Below are positions 10,303 through 19,608 of a stretch of 64,000 bases of DNA, one piece after another. The translations under genes and the position numbers were made by a program. Every line of letters starts with the position of its first letter. The stretch's first letter is position 1. The notes beneath the pieces were generated by a model. That model saw only the letters and a program-made list of their open reading frames with translations. It made no database searches and was not told the origin of the DNA. Origin of the DNA: Blepharisma japonicum (Eukaryota > Ciliophora > Heterotrichea > Heterotrichida > Blepharismidae); NCBI GenBank assembly GCA_949751835.1, contig CATKHK010000023.1:1-64000 (forward strand). Reading direction: 5' to 3'.

Positions 10303-10743
10303 TTATTTTTTCACACCTATTTTATTGTTTTCTATCATAAAATATGTTTCTCTTGCAAGCAAAGTGCTTCCAATAATTGATATAGCCAAACCAATAAGAT
10401 AAGGCAGTGCTGTAGCAGCTTTTAAAACTTCACCTGCATATAAAACATCAACCTTTTCTGCACAGACATCAGAATACTCATCACATACGAGGATTGAGCT
10501 TTCACGACTATTGAATAAAATCAGATAATAAAACCCGATTAATGAAACAGTTGAAGTTGCCAAAGCTTCAATTCTAAGCTTTTTTGCAAATCGAAATCCA
10601 CATGCTAATATCAGTAGAACTTGAGGGATAAATTTAACTCAGCTTTTTCACTTTGCGTAGTCAAAAGTGTCTGATAAATCATCCACAATTGCAGGAATTG
10701 TAAGTGCAATGCCAATTATAGAGACACCGATTTCCAAAATCAT
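10303..10743 (-). CDS. Small four-segment membrane protein, unknown
   Basis: A 146-residue protein, read through two TGA codons close together (DYAKWKSWVKFIP). Hydrophobic segments are seen near residues 2-20, 38-50, 60-75 and 112-130, with a cysteine-containing extramembrane loop between the last two (ILVCDEYSDVCAEKVDVLY). The C-terminus is basic. I recognise no family. ATG at 10743 opens the frame directly before the first hydrophobic segment. Confidence 0.65.
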
Positions 10744-10811
10744 TCTTTTATTTTTTACAAATTTTGTAACATTTTTTGAAGATCAATGATATAATTTCTT
10801 ATTTAGAAACT

Positions 10812-10831
10812 ATTATAATGGAACACATTAT
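10812..10831. repeat. Direct repeat, left copy
   Basis: ATTATAATGGAACACATTAT; the right copy at 11198-11217 differs at two positions. The pair brackets the GC-rich island with a 386-bp period. Confidence 0.6.
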
Positions 10832-11035
10832 TAGTTAATTAGTCTAAACTTCAACGCTGAAACTCAGCATTACTCTCTCACTTTCATTACCAATAAACAA
10901 ACTTCTTTATCTTGTTATCAACATCTAATGCTTTTCTCCATGAATTCCTTCAAATTTCTGCGAATACAGTGCAATTTCATGCACTTAAAAATCAGCTTCA
11001 ACTTCAGATGCTCCATACTAAATCCACAAACACTA

Positions 11036-11190
11036 TTGCTAATGCATCATCAGCTCGCTCCTCCGAGGCTGACCACTAGCGCATAGCACACACGTTTGAG
11101 AATTTACCATGTACCCATGCATCTCTGCACGAAATCAAGCATCACGATAATTCCCTCCTTCTTTAGCACTTTCGCGCCATTTGTGCCAAG
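11036..11190. ncRNA. Candidate structured RNA gene (strand and identity unknown)
   Basis: The strongest structure is a nested hairpin: GCTAATGC (11038-11045) pairs with GCATAGC (11081-11087) with one bulge, and inside it TCAGCTCG (11050-11057) pairs with CGAG-CTGA (11064-11072, one bulged G) around loop CTCCTC. The island is GC-rich in an AT-rich genome, which is the usual signature of structural RNA genes. I compared it by eye with SRP, RNase P, U3, spliceosomal and telomerase RNA motifs and could not match any. An upstream hairpin pair at 10856-10985 may belong to it. Confidence 0.3.
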
Positions 11191-11197
11191 TAAAAGA

Positions 11198-11217
11198 ATT
11201 ATAATGGAATATATTAT
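11198..11217. repeat. Direct repeat, right copy
   Basis: ATTATAATGGAATATATTAT; 18 of 20 bases equal the copy at 10812-10831. It lies just downstream of the stop of adenosylhomocysteinase. Confidence 0.6.
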
Positions 11218-11232
11218 ACGAAATCCGATTAT

Positions 11233-12663
11233 TTAATATCTGTATGCTTCCTTCTTGTAAGGTCCTTGGACTTGAACTCCGATATATGCAGCTTGCTCTT
11301 CTGATAAGGTGGAAAGTTCAGCTCCAAGAGCGTCTAAGTGTAGTCTAGCTACCTTCTCATCAAGTTTCTTTTCAAGAGTGTAAACTTTCTTTTCGTATTT
11401 TCCGTCATCTTTGTGAAGCCAGAGGTCAATTTGGGCCATAGTTTGGTTGGTGAATGAGCAGCTCATGACAAAGCTTGGGTGTCCTGTGGCACAGCCTAAG
11501 TTAAGTAATCTTCCTGATGCCAAAATAATGACTCCATGCCCATCTGGGAACCTATATCTATCAACCTGAGGCTTGATGTTTTCACATTCAACTCCTGGTA
11601 ATTTAGCCAATCCAGCCATATCAATTTCATTATCAAAGTGTCCAATGTTTCCTACAATAGCGTTGTTCTTCATTTTAGCTAAATCAGCAGCCATAATGAT
11701 TTTCTTGTTTCCTGTAGCTGTAATGAAAATATCAGCATGTGAAATGACGGTTTCTAGTCTTCTGACGCTGTAGCCTTCCATACAAGCTTGTAAAGCACAA
11801 ATTGGGTCGACTTCAGTGATAACAACTCTGGCTCCTGCAGCTTTCATGGCGGCGGCACATCCTTTTCCGACATCTCCATATCCACAGACGACGACTTCTT
11901 TTCCAGCAATCATCACATCGGTAGCTCTCATGATTCCATCAGGTAATGAGTGTCTGCATCCATAAATGTTATCAAACTTGCTCTTTGTGACTGAATCATT
12001 TACGTTAATTGCAGGGAACAAAAGTTGACCAGCTACAGCTCTTTCGTAAAGTCTCATGACACCGGTGGTGGTCTCTTCAGAAACTCCTCTGATATGCTCA
12101 GCCATGGTTCTCCATTTTCTTGGGTTGGTTTCAAGGTTTTTCTTGATGATTGTAAGAATTGCCCTCATTTCTTCGTTTTCTTCAGCTTCTGGGACTGGAA
12201 CCTTGGTTGGGTCAGCTTCATGTTCAAGCTCCCATTTGACTCCTTCGTGGACAAGAAGGGTCATGTCACCACCGTCATCAACAATGAGGTTAGGACCATC
12301 TGAACCTGGCCAAGTGATAGCGCTATCTGTGCATTCCCAGTACTCCATCAAGTTTTCACCTTTCCAGGCAAAAACTGCAGCAGTTCCGGCGGCAGCAATG
12401 GCAGCTGCTGCGTGGTCTTGGGTGGAATAGATGTTGCAAGAGCACCATCTGACCTGAGCTCCAAGATGTCTAAGGGTCTCAATAAGGACAGCAGTCTGAA
12501 TGGTCATATGGAGTGATCCGGAGATCTTGGCACCAGCTAGAGGCTGTGAAGGACCGAATTCAGCTCTTGTGGCCATTAAGCCAGGCATTTCGACTTCGGC
12601 AAGATTGATTTCTTTGCGTCCCCAGTCTGCTAAGGTGATGTCTTTAACTCTGTAATCAACCAT
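11233..12663 (-). CDS. AHCY: Adenosylhomocysteinase
   Basis: The 476-residue protein hydrolyses S-adenosylhomocysteine to adenosine and homocysteine with bound NAD, clearing the inhibitor of SAM-dependent methyltransferases. Visible are [32 protein letters not shown], the NAD-binding [36 protein letters not shown] and the C-terminal KKEAYRY. It carries the ~40-residue insertion ([20 protein letters not shown]) typical of plant, bacterial and many protist enzymes and absent from the human form. The start is the ATG at 12663; four codons upstream in frame begin with TTG and are not conserved. All eight Trp codons are TGG, and GC is higher than in neighbours, suggesting high expression. Confidence 0.97.
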   Translation of the reverse strand: MVDYRVKDITLADWGRKEINLAEVEMPGLMATRAEFGPSQPLAGAKISGSLHMTIQTAVLIETLRHLGAQVRWCSCNIYSTQDHAAAAIAAAGTAAVFAWKGENLMEYWECTDSAITWPGSDGPNLIVDDGGDMTLLVHEGVKWELEHEADPTKVPVPEAEENEEMRAILTIIKKNLETNPRKWRTMAEHIRGVSEETTTGVMRLYERAVAGQLLFPAINVNDSVTKSKFDNIYGCRHSLPDGIMRATDVMIAGKEVVVCGYGDVGKGCAAAMKAAGARVVITEVDPICALQACMEGYSVRRLETVISHADIFITATGNKKIIMAADLAKMKNNAIVGNIGHFDNEIDMAGLAKLPGVECENIKPQVDRYRFPDGHGVIILASGRLLNLGCATGHPSFVMSCSFTNQTMAQIDLWLHKDDGKYEKKVYTLEKKLDEKVARLHLDALGAELSTLSEEQAAYIGVQVQGPYKKEAYRY

Positions 12664-12761
12664 GTTTGACCACAATTATTATAAGTCATTTTTAGTTATT
12701 TTCATTTGCGGACTTTTCTAACATTTATTCCACATATGAATTTCTAGGGATAAAGAATTTT

Positions 12762-13763
12762 CTATCTAATTAATGATTTAACAGCTTTTTCACGGAGTCT
12801 TGATACCAAAAAGTATTTATTGGTCATTTCTTTCATGTTTCTGACGAAGGAATCTGCTGAAATTTTCCTGGTTTCAAATAGCTTTTTGAGGAGTAAAAGG
12901 GATTGCTCGTAAGCTTGCTCTTCACTGACAAGTAAAAGTATTTGCTGGTGGACTGGGATTTCTGGGGTGAGGTCTGATAAGCAGTTCCATTCTTCTGAGG
13001 ATTGGGCTGAACTTTTCATTTTCAGTTCGGCGCCTTCTTGAGCTTTGAGGTCAATTTTAATAGTTTTGATGGATTCTATAGCAGTTTGTTTGAGACTCAA
13101 AAGCTGGTTTTTGTGGTGCATCAACTGGTCTTTTTTCGCGATTAATTCTTGATTTTCTCTTGCTATGTCTAAAGATATCGTTCTGTGGAGCTGAATTAGT
13201 CTGTCGTTGCATTCTCTTATAGAAGTAGTAGACTCATAATTTTGAGGTTTAGGAGCTGGGCCAGTTGGAGCAGGTGCTGGAGCAGACTGATACTGAGGTG
13301 GAGGCTGACTTACAGGCTTTTTATCACTTTGCTTAAAAACTGGACATTCTTGAGAGAAAACTCTGCTTAACTCTGCAAGAACCTCTCCTAAGCTTGAATT
13401 CTTAACATTCCAATTTGCAAGCAATGGATGTTTTACCCTCCCATCGGCTTCCATAAAGTTCCCTGCTTTTAACACCATTCTCTCTAATGGGACGACAAAG
13501 ATAATAGGAGCTACATGTGGGTAATACAATGGAAGGATACAGTTGATCATAATGTTGTAATTTACACCTTTATATTGGATAGGGATTGTTCCTTCTAAGG
13601 AACATACGTTCGTAGGCTGATTTTGCTCAACTACACGTATCACACGAGGAGTTAATGATTGATTTTTGGTAATTATAGCGATTATATCGGTTTTGATTCT
13701 TTGACGAGAATCGATAGGGTAGTTGCATTGGAGGAGAATATTATCTACAGGATGTCTGTTCAT
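12762..13763 (-). CDS. TSG101: TSG101/VPS23, ESCRT-I subunit
   Basis: A 333-residue protein with the full TSG101 layout. Residues 1-145 form a UEV domain (IPIQYKGVNYNIMINCILP, YYPHVAPIIFVVP, the late VKHPLLANWNVKNSSLGEVL), which binds ubiquitin and PTAP-type motifs but lacks the E2 cysteine. A proline-rich linker follows (APAPAPTGPAPKPQ), then a coiled coil (~185-260) and the C-terminal steadiness box (SADSFVRNMKEMTNKYFLVS, RLREKAVKSLIR). It sorts ubiquitinated cargo into multivesicular bodies. No introns or TGA codons. The gene shares a 450-bp divergent promoter region with the ketoacyl synthase gene. Confidence 0.92.
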   Translation of the reverse strand: MNRHPVDNILLQCNYPIDSRQRIKTDIIAIITKNQSLTPRVIRVVEQNQPTNVCSLEGTIPIQYKGVNYNIMINCILPLYYPHVAPIIFVVPLERMVLKAGNFMEADGRVKHPLLANWNVKNSSLGEVLAELSRVFSQECPVFKQSDKKPVSQPPPQYQSAPAPAPTGPAPKPQNYESTTSIRECNDRLIQLHRTISLDIARENQELIAKKDQLMHHKNQLLSLKQTAIESIKTIKIDLKAQEGAELKMKSSAQSSEEWNCLSDLTPEIPVHQQILLLVSEEQAYEQSLLLLKKLFETRKISADSFVRNMKEMTNKYFLVSRLREKAVKSLIR

Positions 13764-14213
13764 TTATAAATATGGGATAAAGGTGAGCGAAAATTAGGAA
13801 GAGGTGAAAGATATAGATGCATATAAAGATTTTACGAGTATCAATACAAAAAATGATGATTTCCAAACAAAAGTAAGAATTTGATACGATTCGGTAAAAA
13901 CCAAAAGCTTTTCGCATAAAATTATAATTAATATTTATAGATAGGTAGTGTTTAATCTTATTATTATTTCCCCATTTTGAACCAAATTTCTTATTCCTCT
14001 TATTGTTCCAAAAATATTTTTCAAATATTTTTGCTTATCTCTTACAATTTCTAAATAACTGAATCCGTTAAAAATTCGTATCCCTAACAATAAAACTTAA
14101 AAATAATTTTTTCCAAGTTGTCCAGCGCAAAATCTTTTACCCTAATTTTTCATGATAAATTTTGCTCTATTTTTATCACAAATCTGTCATTAAATTAATA
14201 GTCGTTTTTTAAC
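13764..14213. other. 450-bp divergent promoter region
   Basis: Between the divergent TSG101 and ketoacyl synthase genes. AT-rich, no supported frame. A single CCCTAACA octamer at 14082-14089 equals one unit of the reported Blepharisma telomere repeat, but it is not repeated and is most likely chance. Confidence 0.45.
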
Positions 14214-15494
14214 ATGTATTGGCAACAACTTAAGCAAGCATCTGGTCGTCGAGTCGTCATCACTGGTATGGGTTTAACCACTCCACTAGGAAATACTCTA
14301 GAAGAAGTATTTACAGGCCTTGTCCAAGGCAAATCTGGGATCCGCAAAATTCCTAAATCAAAATTCCCCGAGATAGACGAAATGCCAGTTGACATTGGTG
14401 GACTACTAGACATTGATTTGGAAGAATGGTATCGAATTATGCCTAGCCATCATACCCAACAAAATGCTTATGGCTTCATAGGTGCTTACAGAGCTATGAT
14501 GGACTCCGGTTATAAGCCACAAACGGAAGAAGAAAGAGAAAGGTTTGGCTGCATCATGGGGACTGGAACGTCGACTGGCAGGAATATTTTTGGAATGTAC
14601 GATAAGTTTTTCAGGGCTGGGGCTACTATGAGTACAGTGCACGGAGGATATATAGAAGAAACCAATATTCATGGCTTAACGGCTTCTGTTAGCAAGTATT
14701 TCCAGACAAAAGGTCCTGTTGGGACTTTAACAGCTGCTTGTGCCACAGGTCAAGCAGTTATTCAGGAAGCATATAGGAATATTTTGCTTGGAGAAGCAGA
14801 CGTTATGATAGCTGGAAGTGCTGAAAATGTCGTTATTCCTTATGGAATTAGAGGGTTTTGCACTTTAGGTGCCATTAATACTAAAGATAATGATAACCCA
14901 GAAGGAGCTCCTAGGCCAATGGATGAGAGCAGGAATGGGCTTTGTGTAAGTGATGGTGGAGACGGTGTAATCCTTGAAGAACTTCAGCATGCCTTAAGAA
15001 GAGGTGCCAAAATTTATGGCGAATTTAAAGGATTTTCTATGAACTGTGATGGATACCATTTAACGAGACCTACTGCACAAGGAGAAGGAATATACAGAAC
15101 TATGGTTAACAGCATCCAAATGGCAGGAATTGATCCATCTGAAATCACACTTGTCCATGCACATGCTGCAGGAACTAGAGAAGGAGATCTTGCTGAAATG
15201 ATTGGAATTGACAGGTTGTTTGGAGATATAAATCCTTATATCACTGGCTGCAAAGGAAATACTGGACATATGATGTGCACAGTTGGTACTTTCCATGCTA
15301 TTGAAAGTCTTTTGAGTATCACACATGGAATTATACCTCCTATTAAAAATCTTAAAAATCCTATCACAGTTAACGGGAAAATGCTGAATTATGTGAGAGA
15401 GCCAGTCTATACAAATGTTAGAAACGTTGTTATGAACAATGTAGGATTCGGTGGAATCAATAGCTCTTTGGTTGTGTCGAAATATGAGCCTTAA
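14214..15494 (+). CDS. Beta-ketoacyl-ACP synthase (KAS II/mitochondrial type)
   Basis: A 426-residue condensing enzyme of fatty acid synthesis, extending acyl-ACP with malonyl-ACP. Seen are RRVVITGMGLTTPLGN at the N-terminus, the active-site Cys176 in LTAACATGQAVIQEA, the first His in VHAHAAGTREGD (usually AHGTGT) and the second in GCKGNTGHMMCTVGTFHAIE, and the closing MNNVGFGGINSSLV. Catalytic C-H-H is intact. Length and the short N-terminal extension fit the mitochondrial OXSM/CEM1 type, though no clear presequence is visible. No TGA codon or intron. Confidence 0.92.
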   Translation: MYWQQLKQASGRRVVITGMGLTTPLGNTLEEVFTGLVQGKSGIRKIPKSKFPEIDEMPVDIGGLLDIDLEEWYRIMPSHHTQQNAYGFIGAYRAMMDSGYKPQTEEERERFGCIMGTGTSTGRNIFGMYDKFFRAGATMSTVHGGYIEETNIHGLTASVSKYFQTKGPVGTLTAACATGQAVIQEAYRNILLGEADVMIAGSAENVVIPYGIRGFCTLGAINTKDNDNPEGAPRPMDESRNGLCVSDGGDGVILEELQHALRRGAKIYGEFKGFSMNCDGYHLTRPTAQGEGIYRTMVNSIQMAGIDPSEITLVHAHAAGTREGDLAEMIGIDRLFGDINPYITGCKGNTGHMMCTVGTFHAIESLLSITHGIIPPIKNLKNPITVNGKMLNYVREPVYTNVRNVVMNNVGFGGINSSLVVSKYEP

Positions 15495-15826
15495 TAAGAT
15501 TTATTCTTATATTAAGTAGAATTTAATTCAAATTTATTTTTATAATTACGTATCCTCATTCTTAAACTAACGAAACCAATTTTCAATTTCTCTATTATAT
15601 CACTTTAATTCCATAAATAATTGATAAATAAGCATTTTATAATGAATATACCAAGAAATGGTTATTAATTAAATAAGAATATATAGTATGCATTTATATT
15701 TATTTTCTTAAAAATCTCTTATCAGCTTTTTAATGCTTTTTTATTTATATCTTTTCACTGACATTTAAATTTGGCTTAATTCCCATATTGTGCACAGTTT
15801 CACATTTTTATAACCAAATTTCACAT
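15495..15826. other. 332-bp intergenic stretch
   Basis: AT-rich 3' region of the ketoacyl synthase and promoter of the Myb gene. I see no frame, tRNA or strong repeat in it. Confidence 0.4.
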
Positions 15827-16606
15827 ATGAGACACAAAAGGTCCAGTCACTCCAAGCCTAAGAGGTCCAAAACTGATAGCCTGATTTCCCTACCACAAAA
15901 AGATAAATTAGGAAAAAGGCGACCTTGGACACCTAAGGAGGATGATGCAATTCAAAGGCTTGTACATGAGAATGGGACAAAGCAATGGACCGTAATATCA
16001 GAAAAACTAAACCAGTTATTTAGTTTTCCTGGTAGAACTGGGAAGCAGTGTCGGGAACGTTGACACAATCATCTGAACCCGGGGATAAATAAAGATGATT
16101 GAAGTTTAGAAGAAGAGTTGATTTTATTTGAAAACCATGAAGGCCTTGGCAATAAATGGGCAGAAATTTCAAAATTTCTGCCTGGAAGGACTGATAATTC
16201 AATTAAAAATCACTTTTATTCGACACTCAGAAAACAATACAGGAGATTAAAGGGTAGCGATGGCACCAGAGAGCAGCTGAGGAAGCATGATAAACAACTC
16301 ACCATGAGCATTCTGGCAGCACTACACAAAAAAAATCGCCAGAAAAGGGCAAATTCATTCGCCAAAGCTAAAGAGGAGTTTTATGGGAATGACGAAAATA
16401 TGATAGAGTCCCCACCAAGTTTGCCAGATTTGCCTCTGGAAGAGACGGATTTTATTATTACAGGCCATCAAATACCACTCCCACCGCCTGTATCTCCTGT
16501 GTACTTTGAGGAAGCTCCAGTAGAATTCGTATGGACAGATGACCCGTTTATATCAGACGAGGTGTTCCTGATGCCATACAATTCTCAAGATGAGCTCTTC
16601 ATGTAG
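15827..16606 (+). CDS. R2R3-type Myb transcription factor
   Basis: The 259-residue protein has two Myb repeats after a basic leader. R2 runs RRPWTPKEDDAIQRLVHENG-TKQWTVISEKL, then GRTGKQCRERW with the last Trp written as TGA at 16061; R3 starts with a second TGA-coded Trp at 16100 (KDDWSLEEELILFENHEG) and continues NKWAEISKFLPGRTDNSIKN. The helix-turn-helix recognition residues GRTDNSIKNHFYS match R3 of animal and plant Myb proteins. The C-terminal half is proline-rich and acidic, likely an activation region. The ATG at 15827 is used. Reading TGA as stop would destroy both repeats, so this gene is a clean witness for the code. Confidence 0.93.
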
Positions 16607-16857
16607 ACTTATTGTATGGATAATTAAGTAATTTCAATTATTCTTCATATTTAAAAGGATATAGAGTTCTGAATACTGTCTTTATGAGTTTTTAAGTATA
16701 AAAAATAAATAAATATTGAGAATTTTGATCAATTTATTTTTTAATTATAAGGCATGAAAGATGAATTTATTTAATATTTTCTTATAAAATATTGAGCTCC
16801 TTTGAGATCAGCATTAATTTTAAATAATTAATATTAGTTTAAGCCAAATTTTTAAAA

Positions 16858-17376
16858 TTAATTCAAATTATTAGTATTGGCGCATTGAACACGCACATTA
16901 ATTGGCTCTTTCACTGCCAAAATCCCTGCTGCCAATTTAAAAACAGGAGCCTCATTAGAAGATGTAAGTAATCTATTTTCCAATGAATGAACAATTTTAT
17001 TTTTTTCTTCATCCTCATCATCTTTTGTGGATAATCTTTTTAATTGCTTTTCTAATCTTTTCCTCTCTTTATATCTTTTCTTCTTTTCTTGCGCATGAGG
17101 ATTAAAAATCTGTTTTTTCTGCTCAGGTGTAATATTTCGCCTCAATAACAGCAGAAAAACTCCTCCCAAAGTTCGCTTTTCTCCATCCTTTTTTAACAAT
17201 ATGCTTTCATCTTTAACATTAAAAGTCTCTTCTAATAAGTTTATTGCAAAATCTCCGCCCATAACAGTAGTGACTCCATGAATTAACTCTTTTTCTTTTT
17301 CCTTCAATATTTCACATATCTTTTCAAATAATAAAGGATCAGTAGCAAATAAATTGTGGAGCTGGGCTTGACTCAT
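16858..17376 (-). CDS. PHAX: PHAX-type RNA-binding domain protein
   Basis: A 172-residue protein whose residues ~10-115 match the RNA-binding domain of PHAX, the phosphorylated adaptor for snRNA nuclear export: EILKEKEKELIHGVTTVMGG, FAINLLEETFNV, KDGEKRTLGGVFLLLLRRN, ITPEQKKQIF. In PHAX this domain (LLxxT and RTPGGVF-like motifs) binds capped snRNA and shuttles it with CBC and exportin. The protein is shorter than animal PHAX and lacks an obvious N-terminal region with export signals. The C-terminus after ~120 is a lysine-rich coil and a short tail of unknown role. Confidence 0.8.
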   Translation of the reverse strand: MSQAQLHNLFATDPLLFEKICEILKEKEKELIHGVTTVMGGDFAINLLEETFNVKDESILLKKDGEKRTLGGVFLLLLRRNITPEQKKQIFNPHAQEKKKRYKERKRLEKQLKRLSTKDDEDEEKNKIVHSLENRLLTSSNEAPVFKLAAGILAVKEPINVRVQCANTNNLN

Positions 17377-17530
17377 TATTATGGGGATCTATCAATTTCT
17401 TTTTAAGTCTAAAATTTTAACATTTTAATGGGGAATATTTTATTAGATTTTAATATAAATTTCTCATCAGCTTTACGAAATAAAAGGAAATTTGTAGATA
17501 ACTAAAGATGTTCTTATAATATTAATAGCA

Positions 17531-18973
17531 ATGGCAGATGCTCAGGTAATTGATCCAGTTGATGCCTTCCTCACCTTCCACGCATCAACAACCTCAAACA
17601 CTACAGAAAGTTCCGCTGAAAACCCTTCTCAAAACGCTAGCGAAGACACTAGCAGCAACAAATTGCTTTTGGAACTCAGAGCCAAGCTTAACATTTACCA
17701 TAACATTACATCATCAGATAAAGAAACAATCTTGCAAAGCCTTGAAAAACTTAACAAAGTCGAAAGAACTGGAACTGATTTCCGTGTCTTAAAACACATA
17801 GAAATCGGAAAAGCTTGCGACTGAATAGAAAATACAAACGATGTTTTAGGAATGGCGAAATATGAAGAGGGCAAGGTCGTAAGCGAAGATAGAGAAACAC
17901 CCAAAAAGATGCTTGGGTTTATTAGCAAAATGAATATCAGCAGTGACGTTCTAAAACAGAGAGTTGATAAACTAACTAATTTATTTGGCATTGAAGATCC
18001 AACTCCTCCAACTCCTCCCGAAGAAGAAAAAAAAGGGCCAAGAACAATCAACCCTCATACAGAAATCGATATTAATAAAGATCACCCAATTTACTGCCAG
18101 CCAAGAGGTGCAGCAAAAGATATAATGACAATCGTGTGGAAAGGAAAAATTAAAAGCAGTGGCATTGAAGTTGCTATTAAATTGTATAAAAGTAAAGACG
18201 AAGCAAAAGTAAAGAAATACGAAAGTGAAGGGAAAATTCTGGAACTTCTCAGTGGAAGATCTCCAGTATTCTTAGACTATTATGGGATGTTTTACGAAAG
18301 TGTAATGGAAGGCAGTGAAAAATTCCATCTTTTATATTTAGTTATGGAGCTTTGTGAAAGCTCTCTCATTGATGACATTTCACGCCGAGCCCGAACTGGG
18401 GAATATTACCAGCAGGATTACAGCTACTATCAAATAGTCCATAGCCTTTTGGACGGGTTTCTGATCCTTGAAGGACTAAAAATTTACCATCAAGACATTA
18501 AGCCTCATAATATTTTTATTTCAAAAAGCAATGGGCTAAAAATCGCTGATTTCAATATTTCGACATTTGTAGAAGCTCCTGAAACACCTTCAATGCCTAC
18601 AAGTTCGCAAATTATTCAAGGAACAGAAGGCTATATGGCTCCAGAGCTTCAAAAGGCAATGGATGAGATGAAATTCAATCCTACAGCTCCAAGGAATATA
18701 AAATATAAGCGTGGAAAAGCTGATGTTTATTCTTTAGGCTTGACTTTTCTTCAGCTGTATACTTTACAGCCTATTCAAGGCTTCAATAAAATAACAGACC
18801 AAAATTGATGGAATCAGAATTTGGATGGATTCCAGCCTATTCAAATTTCAACTATGCTTAAAGGGATGTTAACTATTGATTATAAAAAGAGATTTACATT
18901 TAAAAAGGCTCTTGCAGTATTTATTACAATTTATGGAACTGAAATTGCTTATCAAACTGTTCCAGACCAATAA
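17531..18973 (+). CDS. Divergent protein kinase, upstream tandem copy
   Basis: 480 residues read through TGA codons at 17822 and about 18806. Residues 1-150 are acidic and serine/threonine-rich, with a proline run (TPPTPPEEEKK). The kinase domain has VAIKLYK, LLYLVMELCESSLIDDI, catalytic loop HQDIKPHN at 18488-18511, DFN in place of DFG at 18548-18556, GTEGYMAPEL and DVYSLGLTFLQLY. The catalytic Asp, Lys and Asn of the loop remain; HRD is changed to HQD and the DFG glycine is lost, so weak activity is possible. A second copy lies at 19609-20556. Confidence 0.85.
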
Positions 18974-19608
18974 TTTATTTATTTTATTTTATTAATCCCT
19001 TAGCTATTATATTACTTCCCTATACTTTCTACTAAATGTTGAGCACAATAAAGTCCGCATGGGTTAAACTTTCTATTGCTCAGTTTTTTGCTGATACGAA
19101 TATCCCTGCTTTCGTTGATCAGAAGCTTTTAGTATATCCACATTATTCTATTAGCTTGCTTTCTATAAATCTCAAGTATTAATACAGCTTAATATCATAA
19201 ACTCTTCTAAATTTATAAATGAGCAGCTGATTTTCTGAGATTTTCTAATTTAATGAGCTTAATTTATCAGATAAAAAAGCTTATGTATATATCTAAAAAA
19301 TTAATAAAACTATTGAAATTATAAAGCGATACTCTTATTATTACCATTTATATATTTATCGCCTATTAATAAACTTCATAAATAGGTTAGATTAGTGATC
19401 TGGGAGCATTTAAAGCACTTATGATCCTAATTTTGAAAGTAATATCAAATCTAAAGTAATGTCACCTGAGTTCATAGGCTATTTTGAAATGAGGTGCTGA
19501 TTTACATTTTTTGAGATTTATAATTAATGAATTTTATATATTAGTTGAAAAAACATCTTATGAATGATTTAAAATTTATAGAATTTTTATCATAAAAATT
19601 ATAACATT
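18974..19608 (-). pseudogene. Decayed 3' portion of the coiled-coil gene, left by a tandem duplication
   Basis: No open frame remains, but blocks match the intact coiled-coil gene downstream in the same order and strand. 19025-19135 aligns with 20603-20715 (shared TTTCTACTA, CAGTTTTTT and GATCAGAAG/GACCAGAAG), and 19440-19545 aligns with 21186-21300 (shared AAATCT..AGTAATGTCAC and GCTGATTTA). The junction with the upstream kinase stop also matches that of the downstream pair (CCAGAC-AATAATTTA). This shows that kinase and coiled-coil gene were duplicated as one unit and the first coiled-coil copy then decayed. Confidence 0.75.

Larger units (their letters stand above)
10744..11232. other. 489-bp intergenic region holding a GC-rich island between 20-bp direct repeats
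   Basis: It lies between the 3' end of adenosylhomocysteinase and the 5' end of the small membrane protein. GC rises from about 30% near 10870 to about 50% over 11041-11160 (counted by eye), far above other intergenic DNA here. Several GC hairpins occur (10856-10868, 10968-10985, 11038-11087). Near-identical 20-mers beginning ATTATAATGGAA at 10812 and 11198 (18 of 20 bases equal) bracket the island. No frame with a start codon and family resemblance was found on either strand. Confidence 0.5.

Noticed and set aside
11041-11090. C/D-box snoRNA read on the minus strand (TGATGA and CTGA present)
   Set aside because: The boxes are not flanked by a terminal stem and the C box lies inside the stable hairpin, which would hide it.
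10801-11235. Protein gene on the minus strand if TAA and TAG were glutamine
   Set aside because: The translation looks partly protein-like, but eight stops fall in about 65 codons, more than glutamine would explain, and every other gene here uses TAA/TAG as stop.
12025-12430. Open frames on the plus strand inside adenosylhomocysteinase
   Set aside because: Antisense shadows of a strongly conserved coding region.
12664-12675. Longer N-terminus for adenosylhomocysteinase (MWSN)
   Set aside because: That start is TTG; the family begins with MVDYRVKD at the ATG at 12663.
3308-13763. An endosomal gene cluster (VPS20 and TSG101 near a VPS11 fragment)
   Set aside because: The genes are separated by unrelated ones, lie on different strands and have their own promoters; chance proximity is the simpler reading.
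14082-14089. Telomere-type CCCTAACA octamer
   Set aside because: Single copy in the middle of a promoter region; no tandem repeat, so not a telomere or telomerase template on this evidence.
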